Of a stretch of 64,000 nt of DNA, positions 26,924 through 35,271 are shown in pieces. The notes under the pieces are model-generated. The model was not told the DNA's origin, did no database searches, and worked only from the letters and a program-made list of their open reading frames with translations. Source of the DNA: Acidobacteriota bacterium (GTDB lineage Bacteria; Acidobacteriota; Terriglobia; Terriglobales; Acidobacteriaceae); NCBI GenBank assembly GCA_021780315.1, contig JAJXYY010000047.1, forward strand, positions 124,001-188,000. The letters are read 5' to 3'. Within the stretch, counting starts at the first letter, position 1; each line of letters begins with the position of its first letter. The position numbers and the translations under genes are program-made.

Positions 26924-28795
26924 ATGACCTTCCGGAAACAGTCCGCCGCCGGTTTGCTGTTGGCAGCCATCGTAGCCACCACTCTTCCAGCCTGCGCCGC
27001 CATCGGCCTTCCGCACATCGGCAAGAAGAAGACCAAAGAAGACGTCCTCCCGGCGCGTAAACCTACCGCTGCCCAGAACGCCCTCATCGACAAGGCCATC
27101 CTCCGCGAAAAGGAAGTCATTAAGACCGTCAAGGATCGCGCTCCTATCGTCGAAACCTACATCCAAAACATGCGTCCAGACCCCGTCCTCGGACAGGTCC
27201 CCGACTCCGACCAGCACTTCCTCGGTCGCGTCGAGTTCAGCAAGATCATCGGAGACACCACCTACGAGGTCAATAAATCCACCTCTAAAGGCACCACCAA
27301 CGACGGCAAACTTGGCTTCCTCAAACACTCCACCTCGTTCCTCACCGGGCTCGGGGGCAGCCTTCACCTCACCTTCCACGAGGCAGGGTTCGTCCAGATG
27401 CTCCTCATGGACTCCAACAGCTTTGACCGCCAGCACTACAAGTTCGGCTTCGTCCGCAACGACTTTCTCGGAAACACCCCCACCGCCGTCTTCGACGTCA
27501 CCCCAGCCGACGGTCGCCGCTCCTACGGACGGTTCTTCGGCCGTATCTGGATCGAAACCCACAACGGCAGCGTAGTCCGCTTCAACGGTGACTTCTCCGG
27601 CTCCGACGCCGATCACAAAGAGTTTTACCACTTCGACAGCTGGCGCACCAATATCCAGCCCGACCTCTGGCTGCCCACCTCCTTCTATGTCGAGGAGAGC
27701 GATCCCAAGAGCGTCTCCCGCACCCTCAAGTTCAAAGCCATCAACCACGTCTGGGGCTACCAGCTCAAGGTTCCCCCACCGGATGCCGCCAACACCTCCA
27801 TGGACGTTGTCGGAGCCACCGACGTATCCAACGACGCTCAGGATGTCAGCCCCCTCGGCGCCCAGCGCGCATGGGTCCAGCAGGCTGAGGATAACGTGGT
27901 CGAACGTCTCTTCCAGGCCGGCCTCATCGACGCTCCCAGCGACTTCGACAAAACCCTCGAAGCACTCGCAGGAAACATCCTCGCCTATAACAACATCACG
28001 CTCTCCCGACCCATCCGCTGCCGCACCATGCTCACGGAGCCGCTGGAGTCCATCGCCATCGGTAATACCATCCTCATCTCCAAGAGCCTCCTCGACACCA
28101 CCGGCGTCGTCACCCAGGATGGAGCACAGCAGATGGGCAATCTCAACGCCATTCTCGCCTTCCAGATCGCGCACATCATCCTCGCTCACCGCTTGGATAC
28201 CAAGTTCGCCTTCAACGATCGCCTGCTCTTCCCCACCAACGCAGTATTCAATCGCATCCCCATGCACCACACCGATGCCGACAATCTGGCCGCAGCTAAG
28301 AAAGCCATCGAACTGCTCAACGCCAAGGAACTTGCCGACGGTCAGCAGTACTTCGGTCTCTACCTCCAGCAACTCCAGCAGCGAGTCAAGGCACTCAAAG
28401 CCCTCAACGAGCCGCTCCTCGGCGATGGCCTCGTCAAAAGCGATACGGACTCCACCTTCTGGCTCGCTGCACTTATGCCCAAAGGTCCCAAGCTCGATAT
28501 GAAGGACCTCAAGCAGCAGGCAGCCATGCCACTCTCCAGCTTCCTTCGCTACGACCCATGGACAGATCAGGTCATCACCATGCACTCATCCTTCGAGCCC
28601 CTCCTCTCCGCATCCGACAAGATGCCCTTCGAGGTCGAGCCCGTTTACCTCAAGCTCAGCTACTATAAGGCACCGGCAGATCAGGCAGCCGCTCCTGCCG
28701 CAGCTCCAGCACCCACCACAGACCCCAATGCAGCACCCGTTGCAGCAGCACCGCAGCAAACCGCAACACCCCAGCCAGCACCACCGCAGAACTAG
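26924..28795 (+). CDS. Exported LolA-like / degenerate M48-like protein
   Basis: This is a 623-residue exported protein. The signal sequence ends LPACAAIG, so it may be a lipoprotein (lipobox-like LPAC). Residues about 90-285 look like an outer-membrane lipoprotein-sorting (LolA-like) beta sheet ending RTNIQPDLWLPTSFYVEES. Residues about 320-520 resemble M48 metallopeptidases: PIRCRTMLTEPLESIAIGNTILISKSLL, then AFQIAHIILAHR where HExxH is expected. The first His and the Glu are replaced by Phe413 and Gln414; only His417 remains. It is therefore probably not an active protease. The tail is Ala/Pro-rich. GGAG sits nine bases before the ATG. It follows tonB by 100 bp. Confidence 0.72.
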   Translation: MTFRKQSAAGLLLAAIVATTLPACAAIGLPHIGKKKTKEDVLPARKPTAAQNALIDKAILREKEVIKTVKDRAPIVETYIQNMRPDPVLGQVPDSDQHFLGRVEFSKIIGDTTYEVNKSTSKGTTNDGKLGFLKHSTSFLTGLGGSLHLTFHEAGFVQMLLMDSNSFDRQHYKFGFVRNDFLGNTPTAVFDVTPADGRRSYGRFFGRIWIETHNGSVVRFNGDFSGSDADHKEFYHFDSWRTNIQPDLWLPTSFYVEESDPKSVSRTLKFKAINHVWGYQLKVPPPDAANTSMDVVGATDVSNDAQDVSPLGAQRAWVQQAEDNVVERLFQAGLIDAPSDFDKTLEALAGNILAYNNITLSRPIRCRTMLTEPLESIAIGNTILISKSLLDTTGVVTQDGAQQMGNLNAILAFQIAHIILAHRLDTKFAFNDRLLFPTNAVFNRIPMHHTDADNLAAAKKAIELLNAKELADGQQYFGLYLQQLQQRVKALKALNEPLLGDGLVKSDTDSTFWLAALMPKGPKLDMKDLKQQAAMPLSSFLRYDPWTDQVITMHSSFEPLLSASDKMPFEVEPVYLKLSYYKAPADQAAAPAAAPAPTTDPNAAPVAAAPQQTATPQPAPPQN

Positions 28796-28806
28796 CCTTC
28801 GCAACA

Positions 28807-28836
28807 CAGCGGACAGTAGCACCATCCTGTCCGCTG
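28807..28836. terminator. Hairpin after the M48-like gene
   Basis: A perfect ten-base-pair stem (CAGCGGACAG with CTGTCCGCTG) has a ten-base loop. It starts 12 bp after the stop. There is no T-run, so termination is likely but not certain. Confidence 0.6.
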
Positions 28837-28906
28837 CAACCTCAACGCAGCCAGGCAAAGCTCTCGGCGACTCGCATTCGGCTTATCGGTTCAGGAGGTA
28901 CTCAAG

Positions 28907-29446
28907 TTGAAACGGCAATGGCTCATCAGCTGCTTCACTTGCGTGTTCGGTCTCACGGTCTTCTCACACGCTCAGGCAGTCCCCACTGCCACCAAATCAG
29001 GCACCTTGCAGCTCGGCATCGGCGGCAGCATCATCTCTCCCGACTATGGCCAACTCAATCCCAAGGCAATCACCATCTACACCGACTTTGACTTTAGAAG
29101 GCACATCGGCGTCGAAGGTGAAGTCCATTATGGCCTCACCAAACCCTCCGGTATCGGAGAAAGCACTTACCTCGTCGGTCCACGCCTGTACACCACTCGG
29201 TCGATCTTTACCCCCTACGCCAAAGTGCTCCTTGGCATGGGTAGTATCAGCTACCAGCTACCGCCAACACCCAACTACTCCGAAATCTACATGGCCTATG
29301 CATTCGGAGGGGGCGTCGATATCAGAGTCACACGCTTTCTCAACGTACGTGCAATCGACTTTGAACTACAAAAATGGCCCGGCTTCACCCCCCATACTCT
29401 CAGCCCCTATGTCACCACCATCGGAGTCGCGTATTCTTTCCCATAG
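28907..29446 (+). CDS. Small outer membrane beta-barrel protein (paralogue 1)
   Basis: This is a 179-residue protein with a signal peptide (cleaved near SHAQA, residue 24) and alternating hydrophobic strands (IYTDFDFRRHIGVEGEVHYG, YTTRSIFTPYAKVLLGMG). It ends in VAYSFP, close to the terminal-Phe signature of barrel proteins. It belongs to the OmpA/OmpW-like eight-strand barrels. The start is a TTG preceded by an ideal AGGAGGT seven bases upstream, so the unusual codon is well supported. It is a clear paralogue of the next gene (shared DFDFRxHIGVE and FLNVRxxDFE motifs), which points to tandem duplication. Function unknown. Confidence 0.82.
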   Translation: MKRQWLISCFTCVFGLTVFSHAQAVPTATKSGTLQLGIGGSIISPDYGQLNPKAITIYTDFDFRRHIGVEGEVHYGLTKPSGIGESTYLVGPRLYTTRSIFTPYAKVLLGMGSISYQLPPTPNYSEIYMAYAFGGGVDIRVTRFLNVRAIDFELQKWPGFTPHTLSPYVTTIGVAYSFP

Positions 29447-29542
29447 CGTCCAGCACTATCTGCCTGCAGTCTGCGGCTCGTCCGATAGTTTCCGCGGCCA
29501 TCCACTTTCCGCGCTTCACCTGCCTCACTTTTTCTTAGGGGA

Positions 29543-30106
29543 ATGTTCTTGCTAACGAAGGCTCTCATCCTACTCGCCGTGCTCGGTGCAGCGGTCGCCT
29601 CCCACGCGCAGGCATCCCCCACCGCATCCCGTATCGGCGATCTCCAGATCGGCGCCGGCCTCAGCAATGGCAACTCCGACTACCTCCCGCAGCGCTTCAA
29701 CGGATTCACTGGCTACGCGGATTTCGACTTCCGCTCACACATCGGTGTCGAAGCAGAATTCCGCTACATCCACGCTCCCAGTCCCAGCGCCGTCTACCAG
29801 AAAACCTACCAGCTTGGTGGTCGATACTTCCGCAGATATGGTCGTTTCAGTCCCTACGCCAAAGCCATGTACGGACGCGGTGTCTTCAACTTCCCATACA
29901 CCCCCATCGACAACACCGCCCCGCCCAACCAACCCACTGCCAACCTTGCCTACAACATGCTCGTCGGTGGCGCCGGGGTTGACTATCGCGTGTTCAGCTT
30001 CCTCAACGTACGCGGAGACTTCGAGTACCAGCACTGGCTCAGCTTCCCCCCCAACGGCCTCACCCCAACCGTCTTCACCATTGGCGCAGCCTACCACTTC
30101 CGCTAG
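29543..30106 (+). CDS. Small outer membrane beta-barrel protein (paralogue 2)
   Basis: The 187-residue exported protein has a signal peptide ending SHAQA, the strand motif ADFDFRSHIGVEAEFRYIH, RFSPYAKAMYGRG, and FLNVRGDFEYQ near the end, finishing AAYHFR. It aligns over its length with the preceding gene, so the two arose by duplication. The ATG at 29543 has AGGGG only one base away; a TTG two codons later (29549) has better spacing and would match the TTG start of its paralogue. Role unknown, possibly adhesion or outer membrane stability. Confidence 0.82.
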   Translation: MFLLTKALILLAVLGAAVASHAQASPTASRIGDLQIGAGLSNGNSDYLPQRFNGFTGYADFDFRSHIGVEAEFRYIHAPSPSAVYQKTYQLGGRYFRRYGRFSPYAKAMYGRGVFNFPYTPIDNTAPPNQPTANLAYNMLVGGAGVDYRVFSFLNVRGDFEYQHWLSFPPNGLTPTVFTIGAAYHFR

Positions 30107-30145
30107 TCCAACCAGCAACCCAAAATCACGAATCGTACCAATCAA

Positions 30146-30176
30146 AAAGAGCCCCGGCACACTGCCGGGGCTCTTT
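30146..30176. terminator. Bidirectional rho-independent terminator
   Basis: A perfect 14-base-pair stem (30146-30159 with 30163-30176) has a three-base loop. The stem has an A-run on the left and a T-run on the right, so it can end both converging barrel genes. Confidence 0.93.
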
Positions 30177-30202
30177 GCACGGCATCAAATCACAACTTCT
30201 CT

Positions 30203-30796
30203 TTAGAAGTGATACGCAATACCGATTGCAGGTATTGAAATCGCTTCATACCGATCCGTCTTGAAATTATTGATACCGAAGTTCGGAGACTTCACAATGA
30301 ATGCGCGATACTCCGCGCGAATATCAAAGCTCGGGCTCAGTTCATACGCAACACCAGCACCCAACAATGCACCGATGTTTGTGCTCTGCTTCGTGTCAAA
30401 GCTCGTCGACTGGTAGTCCTGGATCGGCGTAAACATAATCCCGCCAATACCGGCCTCAACAAACGGGCTGTAGCGACGGTAGTTCCGGCTGTAGACATAC
30501 GCACCCGACACTTCCTGCTGGCGCGTATGAATATTCCCGGTGATGAAGCTCGTCGTATAGGCAATCGAGTTCTGCGTGTACGTGTAGTTCACCTCCAGGG
30601 CGCTGCGCGGAGTCAGCATGTACCGATAGCTCCCCAGGAATCCAAGAAATGGACTTTGAGTCATGTGAACCGCGTTACCAGTCACATTCGGGCCAAACAC
30701 CCCAATCGCGCTCGCACTTACATCCTGACGGCTCTCCTGCCCGTAACCTGCGGCCGCCGACAATATCAGCGCGCCCAACAACATCATCTTCTTCAT
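30203..30796 (-). CDS. Outer membrane beta-barrel protein
   Basis: The 197-residue protein has a short signal peptide (MKKMMLLGALILSAAAGYGQ) and about eight amphipathic strands (LEVNYTYTQNSIAY, YSPFVEAGIGGIMF, FDIRAEYRAFIVKSP). It ends GIAYHF, the terminal-Phe signature recognised by the Bam complex. The fold resembles the two barrels on the other side of the shared terminator but is more distant. Ligand or role not recognisable. It is read toward the terminator at 30146-30176. Confidence 0.83.
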   Translation of the reverse strand: MKKMMLLGALILSAAAGYGQESRQDVSASAIGVFGPNVTGNAVHMTQSPFLGFLGSYRYMLTPRSALEVNYTYTQNSIAYTTSFITGNIHTRQQEVSGAYVYSRNYRRYSPFVEAGIGGIMFTPIQDYQSTSFDTKQSTNIGALLGAGVAYELSPSFDIRAEYRAFIVKSPNFGINNFKTDRYEAISIPAIGIAYHF

Positions 30797-30971
30797 TCTT
30801 CGCTAAACCCCTTCAAATTCGTCCAGAACTCTCGTCCACTGCTTCGACGCTGTCCCGCGGACATAGTGCCCCAGCCTTCCTCGGCTGGCACCGGCACACC
30901 ACAAGTACAGAACGCTACAGTCGCTTCCGTTTATTGTACCCGCACCGGGCAACATCGGCATCGGCCAGATC

Positions 30972-31006
30972 AAAAACAGGCCGGAGGCTACCTCCCCACC
31001 GGCCTG
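30972..31006 (-). terminator. Rho-independent terminator of the Spy-like gene
   Basis: On the minus strand, CAGGCCGG and CCGGCCTG pair across a 14-base loop, and TTTTTG follows directly. It starts about 35 bp past the stop at 31042. Confidence 0.9.
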
Positions 31007-31041
31007 CTCGGCAATTCATCAGTCCCCGGATAATTAGTCCT

Positions 31042-31542
31042 TTACTGAGGCGGTGCGGCGGGCGACTGCGACGGTACTCTAGGCGGACCACCATCCCCCA
31101 TCCGTTGCTGCCGGCGCGCCTGCATCTTCGCTTCCATCGCGTCGAACTTCATCTTCTGCTCGTCCGTCAGCAACGCACGCATCTTCTCCCGCGACTCCGT
31201 TCGAATCGCCATCATCTTGCCCTGACGGTCAGCTGCGGCGACCGACGTATCACCTCGCAGCGCAACCATCTTCTCCATCGTGTCCGCCTGCAGAGCCTTT
31301 ACTTTCGACACCTGCTCCGGAGTCAAATCCAACTCCTTCGTCATCATCTCCAGTTGACGCGCCTGCATCATTCCCGGTCCCATCCGACCCATCATCGGTG
31401 GTCCCCCACCCTGTTGCTGGGTCGTCCCAGCCGGTGCAGAGCTGTCCTGCCCCAGCACAGCCAGTCCGCTCCACGCCGTCGCGCACAACGCCAGCACGCC
31501 AACTCGCAATCCCGTTCGGCCCATCGTCTCACGCATCTTCAT
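31042..31542 (-). CDS. Spy/CpxP-like periplasmic LTxxQ protein
   Basis: The 166-residue exported protein has a signal peptide to about residue 34 (ALCATAWSGLAVLGQ), a Gly/Met-rich segment (GGGPPMMGRMGPGMM), and then a helical domain with two LTxxQ-type motifs, ELDLTPEQVSKV and LLTDEQKMKFD. Spy/CpxP proteins are periplasmic ATP-independent chaperones or stress sensors; Met-rich members can bind metals. AGGAGGAG lies seven bases before the ATG at 31542, which fixes the start against a longer frame reaching 31692. It lies downstream of the LysR gene on the same strand. Confidence 0.85.
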   Translation of the reverse strand: MKMRETMGRTGLRVGVLALCATAWSGLAVLGQDSSAPAGTTQQQGGGPPMMGRMGPGMMQARQLEMMTKELDLTPEQVSKVKALQADTMEKMVALRGDTSVAAADRQGKMMAIRTESREKMRALLTDEQKMKFDAMEAKMQARRQQRMGDGGPPRVPSQSPAAPPQ

Positions 31543-31664
31543 TGCAAACTCCTCCTGATCGGCTGCCACCAGCCTCGACCCATTCCCCTGCGGTCCGGCC
31601 CGTCCGTCACCATTACAGACGTACCCCAGCCCAATAAGTTCCGCGTCGCCCTCAATTCCCTTCC

Positions 31665-32588
31665 CTACAGCCCCCGCTCCACCTGAAAACAATATGGATC
31701 ACCATGCACCGCAGCATACGCCTCCACCACCTTCAGAAATGCCAGCGCAGCATGCGACAAACTCGCCTGCCGCCGATGCACCAGCCGCAGCTTCCGCTCC
31801 ATCTGTAACTCCGGAACCTGCACCCGCACCAAAGCCCCGCTCTCCAACTCCGTCCGCACCGTCAGTCCCGGAACCAGCGCCACGCCGTTTCCCATCGCCA
31901 CAAACCGCTTGATCGCCTCCAGCGACGGTAACTCCACCCCCATCTGCAACGGAGTCTTGTGCCGCTTGAACGTCTGAATCACCTTCTGCCGCTGCGGCGA
32001 CGGAATATTATGTGCAATGAAATTCTGCCCCCCCAACTCCCGGATCGAAACCTCTCCCTGCCGCGCCAGAGCATGCCGTGGATTCACCACAAACGCCAAC
32101 TCATCCCGGTACACCACCACCGACTTCACCTGCGTATCGTCCGGACGAAACGACAATACCCCAATCTCCACCGAGTGCATCAACACCTCATCCGAGATCC
32201 GGCTCGCCAAAGCCCGTTGCACCGCCAGCTTGATCCGCGGATTCTGTCGCCGAAACTCATCCAGCAAAGGCAGCAAATAAAGACACGTATACTCGTTAGC
32301 CGCCAGATTCAACCGCCCCCGGTGCAGCTCCCGAAGCTCCGTCAGCGCGCCCGTCGCCTCATTCCGCAGATTCAGCAACTTCAGCGCATACTCCCGCAGC
32401 ACCTCGCCCGCATCCGTCAGCGTCCCGTCCCGCGAAGAACGCTCAAACAGCACTTCACCCAGCTCCTGCTCCAGCTTTCCGATTGCCTGACTGACCGCTG
32501 GTTGAGTACGATGTAGCCGTGCCGCTGCCCGCGAAAAACTCCGCTCTTCCGCTACTGCCAGAAACGTCTCCAACTGAACCAGTTCCAC
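31665..32588 (-). CDS. LysR-family transcriptional regulator, probably controlling the leu/ilv cluster
   Basis: The 307-residue protein has an N-terminal winged helix-turn-helix (MELVQLETFLAVAEERSFSRAAARLHRTQPAVSQAIGKLEQELG) and a periplasmic-binding-like effector domain (from RGRLNLAANEYTCLYLLPLLDEFRR). The GTG at 32588 has GGAG six bases before it and matches the family; a GTG at 32600 is less likely. It is transcribed away from leuA, and the shared gap holds three TTATGAT half-sites. By analogy with IlvY or LeuO it probably controls leuA and itself, with a pathway intermediate as co-inducer. This is inferred from context. Confidence 0.9.
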   Translation of the reverse strand: MELVQLETFLAVAEERSFSRAAARLHRTQPAVSQAIGKLEQELGEVLFERSSRDGTLTDAGEVLREYALKLLNLRNEATGALTELRELHRGRLNLAANEYTCLYLLPLLDEFRRQNPRIKLAVQRALASRISDEVLMHSVEIGVLSFRPDDTQVKSVVVYRDELAFVVNPRHALARQGEVSIRELGGQNFIAHNIPSPQRQKVIQTFKRHKTPLQMGVELPSLEAIKRFVAMGNGVALVPGLTVRTELESGALVRVQVPELQMERKLRLVHRRQASLSHAALAFLKVVEAYAAVHGDPYCFQVERGL

Positions 32589-32639
32589 CGCACACTCCAC
32601 TCGGAAACAGTCTCTGCTCCCGAATACATCAATTAGAAT

Positions 32640-32680
32640 TTATGATAGTTCTTTCGGCCATCATAAGCCTGCGTTATGAT
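32640..32680. promoter_or_regulatory. LysR-type operator between the regulator and leuA
   Basis: TTATGAT (32640-32646) and its exact reverse complement ATCATAA (32660-32666) form a 13-base-spaced dyad. A third TTATGAT follows at 32674-32680. The third copy contains TATGAT, a good -10 box for leuA with no good -35, as at activator-dependent promoters. The arrangement fits a LysR recognition site plus activation half-site. Confidence 0.72.
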
Positions 32681-32708
32681 AACGTCCAGATCGCGAGTAC
32701 CCGTTCCT

Positions 32709-33890
32709 ATGCCAGCTCCTGACCAGATCGTCTTCTTCGACACCACCCTCCGCGACGGCGAACAGTCCCCCGGATGCACCATGCACCTCGACGAAAAGCT
32801 GCGCATGGCCCACCAACTCAGCAACCTCGGCGTCGACGTCCTCGAAGCCGGCTTTGCCATCGCCTCCGAAGGCGACTTCAACGCCGTACGTGCCATCGCC
32901 TCACAGGTTCGCGGCACCCGCATCGCCTCCCTCGCACGCTGCAAACGCGAGGATATCGAGGCCGCCGCTCGCGCCATCGCGCCCGCCCCCAGCAACCGTA
33001 TCCACGTCTTCCTCGCCACCTCTGATCTCCACCTCGAGTACAAGCTCCGCATCACCCGCCAGCAGGCACTCGATCAGGCTGCCGAGTCCGTTCGCCTCGC
33101 CCGCTCCCTCGTCGACGACATTGAGTTCTCCACTGAAGACGGTACGCGCTCCGACCACGACTTCCTCATCCAGATGATCACCGTAGCCGTCCAGGCAGGA
33201 GCCACCACCATCAACATCCCCGACACCGTCGGCTACACCACCCCAGCCGAATACGAAGCACTCTTCCGTCTCGTCAAAACCAGCGTTCCCGGCATCGACC
33301 AGGTCATCCTATCCACACACTGCCACAACGACCTCGGCATGGCCGTCGCCAACTCCCTCGCCGGTGTCCAGGGCGGAGCCCGTCAGATCGAGTGCACCAT
33401 CAACGGCATCGGCGAACGCGCCGGCAACGCCGCACTCGAAGAGATCGCCGCAGCGCTCATGGTCCGCCGCGACAAGTTCCCCTACACCCATCACCTCAAA
33501 ATGACGGAACTCTACCCCACCAGCCAGATGCTCGCCGAATGTATCTCCTTCGGCTGCTCCCCCAATAAGGCCGTCGTCGGAGCCAACGCCTTCGCCCACG
33601 AATCGGGAATCCACCAGCACGGCATGATGGCCAACCCACTCACCTACGAGATCATGACCCCCGAGTCCGTAGGCGCCGGCCACACCAACCTCGTCCTCGG
33701 CAAACACTCCGGCCGCCGCGCCCTCGCCGACCGCCTCGAAAAACTCGGCCACCCACTCACCCGCGAACAACTCGACGAGGTCTACGCGCGCTTCACTGAA
33801 CTCGCCGATCGCAAAAAATCCATCTACGATCAGGACCTGCTTGGCCTGCTACACCCCGCCAAGGCAGCCCCGGTCGCAACCATCTCCTAG
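32709..33890 (+). CDS. leuA: 2-isopropylmalate synthase lacking the C-terminal regulatory domain
   Basis: LeuA condenses acetyl-CoA and 2-oxoisovalerate, the first step committed to leucine. The 393 residues cover the TIM-barrel catalytic domain (FFDTTLRDGEQSPG at residue 8; metal-binding His204 and His206 in THCHND; INGIGERAGNAALEE) and the linker subdomain (NAFAHESGIHQHG, LGKHSGRRAL). The usual C-terminal leucine-binding domain is absent; most family members have about 510-560 residues. No frame with that domain follows. Homocitrate or citramalate synthase are alternatives, but the leu context favours LeuA. The ATG at 32709 has no clear ribosome site; another ATG lies at 32676. Confidence 0.9.
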   Translation: MPAPDQIVFFDTTLRDGEQSPGCTMHLDEKLRMAHQLSNLGVDVLEAGFAIASEGDFNAVRAIASQVRGTRIASLARCKREDIEAAARAIAPAPSNRIHVFLATSDLHLEYKLRITRQQALDQAAESVRLARSLVDDIEFSTEDGTRSDHDFLIQMITVAVQAGATTINIPDTVGYTTPAEYEALFRLVKTSVPGIDQVILSTHCHNDLGMAVANSLAGVQGGARQIECTINGIGERAGNAALEEIAAALMVRRDKFPYTHHLKMTELYPTSQMLAECISFGCSPNKAVVGANAFAHESGIHQHGMMANPLTYEIMTPESVGAGHTNLVLGKHSGRRALADRLEKLGHPLTREQLDEVYARFTELADRKKSIYDQDLLGLLHPAKAAPVATIS

Positions 33891-33975
33891 CAACAGCGTG
33901 CAGCAGGGCACAGTTTCTTCCGTGCCACAAGAACCACCTACAACAAGGGCCATAGCCCCTCAGGAAACTTCCTCC

Positions 33976-35088
33976 ATGCGCCTCAAAATTGCAGTCCTCG
34001 CCGGCGACGGCATCGGCCCCGAAGTCACCCACGAAGCCACCAAGATCCTCCGTGCCGTAGCCGAACTCGGTGGCCACGACTTCACCTTCACCGAGGCCCT
34101 CATCGGCGGCGTCGCCATCACCGCCTCCGGCTCCCCGCTCCCCACCGCCACCCTCGACGCAGCGCTCGACTCCGACGCCGTCCTCCTCGGTGCCGTCGGC
34201 GACAACAAGTTCAACGCCCTCACCCCCGACAAGCGCCCCGAAGCCGGACTACTCCAAATCCGTCAGGCCCTCGGCGGATTCGCCAATCTCCGCCCATCCC
34301 TCGCCTTTCAGGCCCTCAGCGCCAGCTCCCCCCTTCGCCCAGAAGTCACCCAAAACGTCGACATCCTCTTCGTCCGCGAACTCCTCGGCGGCCTCTACTT
34401 CGGCCAGCCCCGCTGGTGGAACCACGAGACCAACGAAGCCATCAACACCATGCGCTATACCAAGGCCGAGGTTGTCCGTGTCGCCCGCATCGCCTTCGAA
34501 CTCGCCAGCAAGCGCCGCAAGAAAGTCACCAGCGTAGACAAAGCCAACGTCCTCGAAGTCTCACAACTCTGGCGCGCAGCCGTCTCCGAAGTCGCCCAGG
34601 ACTACCCCGACGTCACCCTCGAACACCAACTCGTTGACTCCATGGCCATGCACCTCATGAACATCCCCCGCAACTTCGATGTCGTCCTCACCGAGAACCT
34701 CTTCGGCGATATCCTCTCCGACGAAGCCGGCGTCATCACCGGATCACTCGGCATGTTGCCCTCTGCAACCATCGGTGGAGCCGTCAACCTCTACGAGCCC
34801 GTACACGGCTCAGCACCCGACATCGCCGGCACCGGCAAGGCCAACCCCCTCGGCGCCATCCTCACCGCAGCCATGGTTCTCCGCCACTCCGCCCACCTCG
34901 AAGCCGATGCCCGCGCCATTGAGCAAGCCGTCCACTCGGTACTCGACGCCGGATACCGCACCCCCGACATCGCCCAGGCAGCCGCCAAAGGCAACACCCA
35001 GACCATCACCACCCGCGAGATGGGCAAACTAGTCCACCAGGCACTCGTCGAATCCATTGACCGCCGTCAATCCATGCACGCAGTCTAA
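33976..35088 (+). CDS. leuB: 3-isopropylmalate dehydrogenase
   Basis: LeuB oxidises and decarboxylates 3-isopropylmalate with NAD+. The 370-residue protein shows the family start MRLKIAVLAGDGIGPEVTHEA, the DAVLLGAVG segment near residue 72, RELLGGLYFGQPR near 138, KANVLEVSQLWR near 195, and ENLFGDILSDEAGVITGSLGMLPSA near 240, which forms the substrate and Mg2+ site. The frame opens upstream inside leuA, but the ATG at 33976 with AGGAAA nearby is the family start. It lies 85 bp after leuA, in the same operon. Confidence 0.96.
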   Translation: MRLKIAVLAGDGIGPEVTHEATKILRAVAELGGHDFTFTEALIGGVAITASGSPLPTATLDAALDSDAVLLGAVGDNKFNALTPDKRPEAGLLQIRQALGGFANLRPSLAFQALSASSPLRPEVTQNVDILFVRELLGGLYFGQPRWWNHETNEAINTMRYTKAEVVRVARIAFELASKRRKKVTSVDKANVLEVSQLWRAAVSEVAQDYPDVTLEHQLVDSMAMHLMNIPRNFDVVLTENLFGDILSDEAGVITGSLGMLPSATIGGAVNLYEPVHGSAPDIAGTGKANPLGAILTAAMVLRHSAHLEADARAIEQAVHSVLDAGYRTPDIAQAAAKGNTQTITTREMGKLVHQALVESIDRRQSMHAV

Positions 35089-35099
35089 CCACCAGCGCC

Positions 35100-35126
35100 C
35101 TCCGCCACGAAACGGAGGACCTGTCG
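35100..35126. repeat. Partial copy of the GGAGGA palindromic repeat
   Basis: CTCCGCCACGAAACGGAGGA followed by CCTG is related to the 40-bp elements around ilvD. It shares the CGGAGGACCTG end and a downstream stretch rich in GTTGCCGTT. It lies between leuB and the following secreted-protein gene. Confidence 0.5.
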
Positions 35127-35238
35127 CAAGTCGTTGCCGTTCCCGTTGTTCTTGCCTTAGTACTAGCCGTTGTATCCGCCGTTGCTTCTAGGTACGCCAA
35201 GGCTTCAGAACTTGGCTTCTATCCAGCAACCAACAATT

Positions 35239-35260
35239 CGGGCTTTAGCCCCAGGGTATG
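35239..35260. repeat. GGGCTTTAGCCC palindromic repeat, copy 1
   Basis: CGGGCTTTAGCCCCAGGGTATG recurs in nearly the same form at 40838-40860, and its palindromic core recurs at 40799-40818. This copy sits 12 bp before the next start codon, so it may overlap the leader of that gene. Confidence 0.75.
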
Positions 35261-35271
35261 CCTCCTTCTTC

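Noticed and set aside
26918..28585. Minus-strand frame (555 codons) antisense to the M48-like gene
   Set aside because: Acidic Gly/Val/Glu/Asp-rich translation with no motifs; the plus strand has signal peptide, folds and a ribosome site.
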